A stretch of DNA of 64,000 bases from Gluconobacter roseus NBRC 3990 (GTDB taxonomy: Bacteria > Pseudomonadota > Alphaproteobacteria > Acetobacterales > Acetobacteraceae): the NCBI RefSeq assembly GCF_006538885.1, contig NZ_BJLY01000001.1:844409-908408 (forward strand), given 5' to 3'. Every line of letters starts with the position of its first letter. The stretch's first letter is position 1. Positions 59,120-64,000 of the stretch are shown piece after piece. Under the pieces are notes generated by a model. The model was not told the DNA's origin. It was given only the letters and a program-made list of their open reading frames with translations, and did not search any database. Made by a program: the position numbers and the translations under genes.

Positions 59120-60277
59120 TTACAGGCTCATCTGCAGGACACGGCGGCTGACATCCGGTGTGATATCCGCATGTTCGCCCAGCGCCGTCATGCCGTGAGC
59201 CTCAAGCTGCCCGATCAGCGGTTCGATGGCGTCCTCGCCGATGTCGTAGGCTGACAGGCGCGTCGGGATGTCTAGACTTTCAAAAAACTCTTCGGTCCGT
59301 ACGATCGCCGCTTCAATCCGTTCGTCTTCCGTACCCTCATGCAGGTTCCAGACACGGGTTGCGTACTGAAGCAGCTTGCCACGCTTGGCGTCTTTCCGCA
59401 CACGAAGCATGGACGGCAGGACGATCGCGAGCGTCCGGGCATGGTCGATATCATACCGTGCCGTCAACTCATGGCCGATGCTGTGTGTGGACCAGTCTTC
59501 CGGCATGCCGACACCGATAATTCCGTTGAGAGCCAGTGTTGCGATCCACATAAAATTGGCGCGCAGCGTATAGTTCTCTGGCTCTTTCAGGACTTTTGGC
59601 CCGATCTCGATCAGGCTGAGGAGCAGACCTTCGGCAAAACGGTCCTGCGCCAGACCATCGGCCGGATAGGTCAGGTACTGTTCCATGATGTGGACGAAGG
59701 AGTCCACGACGCCATTCGCAACCTGTCGGACGGGCAGGGAATAGGTGCGCGTCGGGTCCAGGACCGAGAAGCGCGGGAAGACATGCGGACTGCCGAAGGC
59801 CAGCTTCTCGCGTGTGGATTGGCGGGTGATGACGCTGAAGCTGTTCATTTCCGAACCCGTCGCCGGCAGCGTCAGCACCGTGCCCAGCGGCATTGCGGCT
59901 TTGACGTTCGCGCCATGCGTCGTGAGAATGCTCCACGGATCGCCTTCGAAATCCACGGCCGCCGCGACAAACTTGATGCCGTCGATCACGGAGCCTCCCC
60001 CAACGGCTAAGAGAAAATCCAGTTTGTCTGTCCGAATAAGGTCCACAGCCTTCATCAGGGTTTCATAGGTCGGATTGGCCTCAATCCCGCCGAATTCCCG
60101 CGTGTATCGGCCTTCCAGTGCTTTGCGGACTTCCGGGAGCGTGCCGTTGCGCTCTGCACTCGATCCGCCAAACAGGATCAGGACGCGGGCTTCGGCCGGG
60201 ATCTGCTCTGCCAGTTTCGGGATCGTGTTCTCGCCGAAAATGATGCGTGTGGGATTGTAAAATTCAAAATTCTGCAT
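59120..60277 (-). CDS. Iron-containing alcohol dehydrogenase (YqhD/BDH type)
   Basis: 385 aa group III alcohol dehydrogenase. NAD(P) motif VGGGSVIDGIKFVAAAV, with family features TLPATGSEMNSFSVITR, FSVLDPTRTYSLP and the metal-binding DWSTHSIGHELTARYDIDHARTLAIVLPSML (His pair). MQNFEFYNPTRIIFGENTI at the start is typical of YqhD/butanol dehydrogenases, which reduce short aldehydes with NADPH. I chose the ATG at 60277; the frame continues up to 60343. Confidence 0.93.
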   Translation of the reverse strand: MQNFEFYNPTRIIFGENTIPKLAEQIPAEARVLILFGGSSAERNGTLPEVRKALEGRYTREFGGIEANPTYETLMKAVDLIRTDKLDFLLAVGGGSVIDGIKFVAAAVDFEGDPWSILTTHGANVKAAMPLGTVLTLPATGSEMNSFSVITRQSTREKLAFGSPHVFPRFSVLDPTRTYSLPVRQVANGVVDSFVHIMEQYLTYPADGLAQDRFAEGLLLSLIEIGPKVLKEPENYTLRANFMWIATLALNGIIGVGMPEDWSTHSIGHELTARYDIDHARTLAIVLPSMLRVRKDAKRGKLLQYATRVWNLHEGTEDERIEAAIVRTEEFFESLDIPTRLSAYDIGEDAIEPLIGQLEAHGMTALGEHADITPDVSRRVLQMSL

Positions 60278-60498
60278 GGGTCCTGACTTCAAGATGAATG
60301 TTCTGACTGCGCCGTATTCGACGTGGGACATGCGGTCCAGCAAAAGCCACCGCAGGACCCTGCTTTCCTATCACCCTAACCGGTTTGAGGGTCCTGTCCC
60401 AGTCTGGAAGAGGGGCGCAAGAAAAACCCGGCTGTGGCCCGACCGTTATATTGACCGCCGGGCACGGGGCCGGTGAGGCGAAAAGCGAGGATATTCCA

Positions 60499-60813
60499 AT
60501 GTATATTGCCATGAACCGCTTCAGGGTCCGGCCGGACAGCGAAGAGGCCTTTCGCAAAAAATGGCTGGATCGCGACGTCCTTCTCAGAACTGTCCCCGGT
60601 TTTGTCAGCTTCCAGTTTCTGCGTGGACCGGCAATGGAAGACTACGTCCTCTATGCCTCGCATACCGTCTGGGCATCCTATGATGCCTTTATTGGCTGGA
60701 CGCGGTCGGAGGAGTTCCGCGCTGCTCATGCGGGCGCAGGGCAGGGACCGGTTCTGACGCTTGGTCCGCCAGTTTTTGAAGGTTTTCAGGTTCTTCAGGA
60801 TATTGAGGCTTAA
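60499..60813 (+). CDS. Antibiotic biosynthesis monooxygenase-fold protein (IsdG/HmoA-like)
   Basis: 104 aa ABM-fold protein: MYIAMNRFRVRPDSEEAFRKKWLDRDVLLRTVPGFVSFQFLRG, VLYASHTVWASYDAFIGWTRSEEFRAAHAG. The NRF, W..R, PGF.SF and W.S...F.A.H pattern fits the IsdG/HmoA branch, which degrades heme or binds it loosely. The probable heme His is in FRAAHAG. The ATG at 60499 follows GCGAGGATATT; the open frame upstream has no family sequence. Divergent from the alcohol dehydrogenase gene. Confidence 0.82.
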   Translation: MYIAMNRFRVRPDSEEAFRKKWLDRDVLLRTVPGFVSFQFLRGPAMEDYVLYASHTVWASYDAFIGWTRSEEFRAAHAGAGQGPVLTLGPPVFEGFQVLQDIEA

Positions 60814-61284
60814 GGTTCTTTTTCACGCCTTGAGAACAGATGCTAGGGTTCGTGTACTGTGATGCAATGAGGGCCTGGCGCGTTGTGTGGCCGCCCGAGC
60901 AAGCCATTTAGGAAACGGTTGTAAGCCGTCTGATGTCCTATGGGACATCGTGCCAAGCAAGCAGCCATTCACAGGAATTAATCTCCGAAGGATGATGGGT
61001 GGTTGTTCCCCTGCATCTGGGGATGCGTTTGAACGCGGCTGGTGGGACAGCGTCGGCATGACCAATGATCATGTTTTCGCGCTCCCGCTATCTTGACGAA
61101 TAAGTCGTAACGGTTTGTGAATGTCATTGATGTGGGTTCGAAGCCCGAATGTTCAGGAAGCCTGGTACGAGGTCGGTGTCTCTGTCGCCCATCTTGTTAT
61201 GAAGCGCTTGCAGGACAGGCTGAACAGTTTTTGCAAACCCGGACGTGTCAAGCCTCCGACACGACACCCAAGACAGGAAGAACA
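60814..61284. other. Long intergenic region before the aldehyde dehydrogenase gene
   Basis: 471 bases with no gene I can support. It contains the inverted repeat GATGTCC-TATG-GGACATC (60932-60949), several other short hairpins (for example CCCCTGCATCTGGGG near 61008-61023) and a GGGTTCGAAGCCC stretch at 61134-61146 that resembles a T-arm alone. Could hold a structured leader or an RNA gene; unresolved. Confidence 0.35.
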
Positions 61285-62823
61285 ATGACGGCCTCTCTCC
61301 GTACCGAAGTGAAAACGCTCCTCGACAGCCTGGGTGTGTCGGCTGACCTCTACACGGGCGGCAGTCTGACGGTGAAGTCGCCCCTTACGGGAGAGGTGAT
61401 TGCTGAGGTTGCGGAAATCGGTGCGGAACAGGCGAAGGCCGCGATTGCCAGTTCGGTTGACGCGTTCAAGGCGTGGCGCAAGGTGCCAGCGCCACGTCGT
61501 GGTGAGCTCGTGCGTCTGCTGGGCGAAGAGCTCCGGACGAACAAGGAGGCGCTTGGACGTCTGGTGACGCTGGAAGTGGGCAAGGTGCCGTCCGAAGGTC
61601 TGGGCGAAGTGCAGGAAATGATCGACATCTGCGATTTCGCGGTCGGTCTTTCCCGCCAGCTTTACGGTCTGACGATCCAGTCTGAACGTCCGGATCATCG
61701 CCTGACGGAACAATGGCATCCTGCCGGGGCGGTAGGCATCATTTCGGCGTTCAATTTTCCGGTTGCGGTCTGGTCCTGGAATGCCGCGCTGGCGCTGGTC
61801 TGCGGTGATAGCGTGATTTGGAAACCTTCGGAAAAGACCCCGCTGACGGCTCTGGCCACTCAGGCCCTGTTCCTGAAAGCCGCGGCCCGTTTTGGCAGTG
61901 ACGCACCGGCCGCGCTCAGCATGCTTCTGGTCGGTGGTCGCGGGATCGGCGAACTGATGGTGGAAGATCGTCGCGTCCCTGTCATTTCTGCAACCGGATC
62001 AACCCGAATGGGTCGCGATGTCGGTGAGCGTGTAGCGCGGCGTTTCGGGCGCTCCATTCTGGAACTTGGCGGCAACAATGCGTCCATCGTCACGCCCTCT
62101 GCCGATCTGGACCTGACACTGCGTGCTGTTGCTTTCGGTGCCATGGGAACGGCCGGTCAGCGCTGCACGACGCTGCGTCGTCTGCTCGTCCATTTCAGCG
62201 TCTATGACACGCTCGTGCCGAAGCTGGTGAATGTTTACAAGGCGATTTCGGTAGGCAATCCGGTCGAGGGGGACGCGCTCGTTGGTCCGCTGATCGATGC
62301 GGCCTCCTTCAAGATGATGCAGGACAGCCTGAAGGCTGCGGCTGATGCTGGCGGTACGGTCCACGGCGGAACGCGTGTGGATGTGAACGGCGAGGCGTCG
62401 TTCTACGTCCGTCCGGCAATGGTCGAGATGCCTTCGCAGACGGGGCCGGTTCTGGAAGAAACCTTCGCGCCGATCCTGTACGTCATGAAATATGACACGC
62501 TCGATGAAGCCATCGCGCTTCAGAACGATGTGGTGCAGGGGCTGTCGTCCTCGATCTTCGCGACCGATATCCGCGAGGTTGAGCAGTTCCTGTCGGCCCA
62601 GGGTTCCGACTGCGGTATCGCTAACGTTAATATGGGGCCATCCGGCGCGGAAATCGGCGGGGCTTTTGGGGGCGAGAAGGAAACCGGTGGCGGTCGTGAG
62701 TCCGGTTCCGATGCGTGGAAGGCCTATATGCGCCGACAGACCAACGCCATCAATTATGGACGAACCCTGCCACTTGCGCAGGGTGTGAAGTTCGATGTGG
62801 ATGGCGGCTCGGCGGACGCCTGA
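61285..62823 (+). CDS. Aldehyde dehydrogenase, ALDH7 (aminoadipate-semialdehyde) type
   Basis: 512 aa NAD(P)-dependent dehydrogenase. Signatures: AGAVGIISAFNFPVAVWSWNAALALVCGDSVIWKPSEKTPL (cofactor), GSTRMGRDVGERVARRFGRSILELGGNNASIV (catalytic Glu), GAMGTAGQRCTTLRRLLVH (catalytic Cys) and NVNMGPSGAEIGGAFGGEKETGGGRESGSDAWKAYMRRQTNAINYG, which is characteristic of ALDH7/AmaB. These enzymes oxidise L-2-aminoadipate semialdehyde in lysine breakdown, and other aldehydes. The ATG at 61285 follows CAGGAAGAACA. No other lysine genes nearby. Confidence 0.92.
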   Translation: MTASLRTEVKTLLDSLGVSADLYTGGSLTVKSPLTGEVIAEVAEIGAEQAKAAIASSVDAFKAWRKVPAPRRGELVRLLGEELRTNKEALGRLVTLEVGKVPSEGLGEVQEMIDICDFAVGLSRQLYGLTIQSERPDHRLTEQWHPAGAVGIISAFNFPVAVWSWNAALALVCGDSVIWKPSEKTPLTALATQALFLKAAARFGSDAPAALSMLLVGGRGIGELMVEDRRVPVISATGSTRMGRDVGERVARRFGRSILELGGNNASIVTPSADLDLTLRAVAFGAMGTAGQRCTTLRRLLVHFSVYDTLVPKLVNVYKAISVGNPVEGDALVGPLIDAASFKMMQDSLKAAADAGGTVHGGTRVDVNGEASFYVRPAMVEMPSQTGPVLEETFAPILYVMKYDTLDEAIALQNDVVQGLSSSIFATDIREVEQFLSAQGSDCGIANVNMGPSGAEIGGAFGGEKETGGGRESGSDAWKAYMRRQTNAINYGRTLPLAQGVKFDVDGGSADA

Positions 62824-63891
62824 TTATGGATTTCCAGAGGGGCGGGGCGCAGGCTTCGTCCCTTGGTCCTGTGTAGGTGGCGCCTGCTTTTCCTCGCTGG
62901 CATGGGTGATGCTGAGCCGGTCATGGGTCGGTGACCAGGGGAGGGCCTTCTCCTCGACATAATCCGGCGGGGGCTTGAAGTCCTCAAGCCAGAGCCTGCC
63001 CTTCATGGGATTGATCAGGACGTTGAAGTGCTTGAGTACATCCATTCCAAGAATATTGAATTCCGCATCCGGGACGACATCCAGCGTGATGTCATGCAGC
63101 GTGTGCGAGCCAAGTTGCAGCGTGTTGAAATGATGTCTGTGCCCAAGCAGGACCTCTCCTGCGCCGACACGGATTTCATCATCCTGCGCGAGCATGCGTC
63201 GTGAAATACCCATTTTGCGCGCCACCCATTGCTGGATGATGGAGCGGTTGGCGCTGGTATTGAGCTGCATGTCTACCTTGTGACCATCAAGCAGGACCGT
63301 CGCCTGATTGAGCTGCGGAGACTCCCCATCAAAGGAGACGAGCGGAATGAATGGTCCGGGGTTTTTTAGAAGTGTGCCGATATCCGGACAGTCCTGCGCG
63401 GTATCATAGCTGAAAATAGCCATTTCCTGCGAATATCGGTCGATCAGGAGATGGTAGTTTCCGAGGATGTCCCATCCGATATCGGCCATTAGCAGCAGGC
63501 CCTCAGGAGCTTTTGGAGGGCGCTCATCGACCAGAATGGCAGTCAGGTCTTTGAGGACGGATTGACCGATTTGAAGGCTGTCGACAGACGTCAAATAGTT
63601 TCCGCCCGTTCCCGTGACGGACATGGTTCTGATGGGATCGCGCTTGTAAAAGTCAAATCCTTTCGCATTCAAGACGCTTGTCCGTGACGTGAAAGTCGAG
63701 AAGAAGGCGCCGACATCATGCCCATTGATCCCAACATGAATGACAGGCGCGCCAGCCGGGTTAAGGAAGGGCAAAACTTCGCTCATCACGACACAGTCGT
63801 GAATGGTTCTGGCCTGAGCGGATGGGATGAAGGCAAGCAGAGTGAAAAAGGCAGAAGAAATATTCCGCCCGAAAGACAGTCTGCCCATCAC
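62824..63891 (-). CDS. Exported retropepsin-fold protein, probably catalytically inactive
   Basis: 355 aa. A signal peptide (SAFFTLLAFIPSAQA) precedes two aspartyl-protease-like halves. The first reads VGINGHDVGAFFSTFTSRTSVL, where the D-T-G catalytic motif is S-T-F; the second reads VLLDGHKVDMQLNTSANRSIIQQWVARKMG, where it is N-T-S. Other family features (LLMADIGWDILGNYHLLIDRY, FNILGMDVLKHFNVLINPMKGRLWL) are intact. With both catalytic Asp residues replaced it is probably not an active protease. Its stop is directly adjacent to that of the convergent aldehyde dehydrogenase (62823/62824). C-terminal tail is Pro/Lys-rich. Confidence 0.75.
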   Translation of the reverse strand: MMGRLSFGRNISSAFFTLLAFIPSAQARTIHDCVVMSEVLPFLNPAGAPVIHVGINGHDVGAFFSTFTSRTSVLNAKGFDFYKRDPIRTMSVTGTGGNYLTSVDSLQIGQSVLKDLTAILVDERPPKAPEGLLLMADIGWDILGNYHLLIDRYSQEMAIFSYDTAQDCPDIGTLLKNPGPFIPLVSFDGESPQLNQATVLLDGHKVDMQLNTSANRSIIQQWVARKMGISRRMLAQDDEIRVGAGEVLLGHRHHFNTLQLGSHTLHDITLDVVPDAEFNILGMDVLKHFNVLINPMKGRLWLEDFKPPPDYVEEKALPWSPTHDRLSITHASEEKQAPPTQDQGTKPAPRPSGNP

Positions 63892-64000
63892 TGATCCTAA
63901 CTCAAGGGCGAGGTAACCCTGCCAGAACCTTGTCCCGTTTTGCAGTAAAAGCCAAATGCTTTCACGCGGACGCTGTGTCCGGCCTTACCGTGTAAAGGCT

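Noticed and set aside
61131..61150. T-arm-like GGGTTCGAAGCCC suggesting a tRNA
   Set aside because: No D-arm, anticodon arm or acceptor stem can be fitted around it; the loop also ends in G, not the usual pyrimidine.

Overview
The window is 64 kb of a high-GC chromosome from an acetic acid bacterium, most likely Gluconobacter or a close relative. Supporting this are a three-subunit membrane-bound FAD/cytochrome c dehydrogenase of the D-sorbitol/gluconate type, a glycerol operon glpR-glpD-glpF-glpK, malate:quinone oxidoreductase beside a GlcD-type 2-hydroxyacid dehydrogenase, and many exporters and TonB receptors. The order metH ... glp ... three-subunit dehydrogenase agrees with my memory of the G. 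oxydans chromosome; I could not check this. No rRNA, tRNA, CRISPR array, prophage or intact insertion sequence was recognised.

Layout. 1-1195: end-truncated polysaccharide flippase. 1.4-9.2 kb: alanine racemase, TonB receptor, HD hydrolase, two tiny envelope proteins, siroheme synthase, glutaminase. 9.2-12 kb: mntH diverging from mntR across a perfect palindrome, then a DeoR regulator. 12-20.3 kb: mqo, a GlcD-type flavoprotein, a lipoprotein, purU and metH, all on the minus strand. 20.4-24.4 kb: a small CxCC protein, a TetR regulator, a siderophore receptor and a 5'-nucleotidase. 24.5-30 kb: a KGG stress protein and a ytcA-mdtN-mdtO-mdtP-like export operon. 30-37.7 kb: YceI protein, ribokinase, RcnB-like protein and the glp operon. 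38-44.2 kb: aldo/keto reductase, orphan Rieske oxygenase and the sldSLC-like dehydrogenase. 44.6-49.1 kb: lactate permease, then a pair of DUF1826-type genes diverging from a CobW GTPase across a Zur-type box. 49.1-51.1 kb: a strongly AT-rich patch with a GT61-like glycosyltransferase, probably acquired by transfer. 51-64 kb: S1/P1 nuclease, an EmrAB/NodT export operon with a divergent LysR gene, a second LysR gene diverging from an mdaB-like quinone reductase, iron alcohol dehydrogenase, an ABM-domain protein, ALDH7-type aldehyde dehydrogenase and a retropepsin-fold protein that appears to lack its catalytic aspartates.

How it fits together. Substrates are oxidised at the periplasmic membrane surface (Sld-type dehydrogenase) or at the inner face (Mqo, GlcD-type enzyme, GlpD), all feeding quinone or cytochrome c. 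Metal supply is a second theme: Mn (mntH/mntR), Zn (CobW/DUF1826 under a Zur-type box), ferric siderophores (TonB receptor) and small His/Met/Gly-rich exported proteins. Two complete tripartite exporters and several regulators complete an envelope-centred region.

Most notable points: glpR lacks a stop codon at its family-typical end and runs about 146 bases into glpD; E. coli-like GlpR half-sites flank it; a shrunken CobW-like CxCC protein lies beside metH; two tandem DUF1826-type genes share a Zur-type site with CobW; and a retropepsin-like protein has both DTG motifs degraded.
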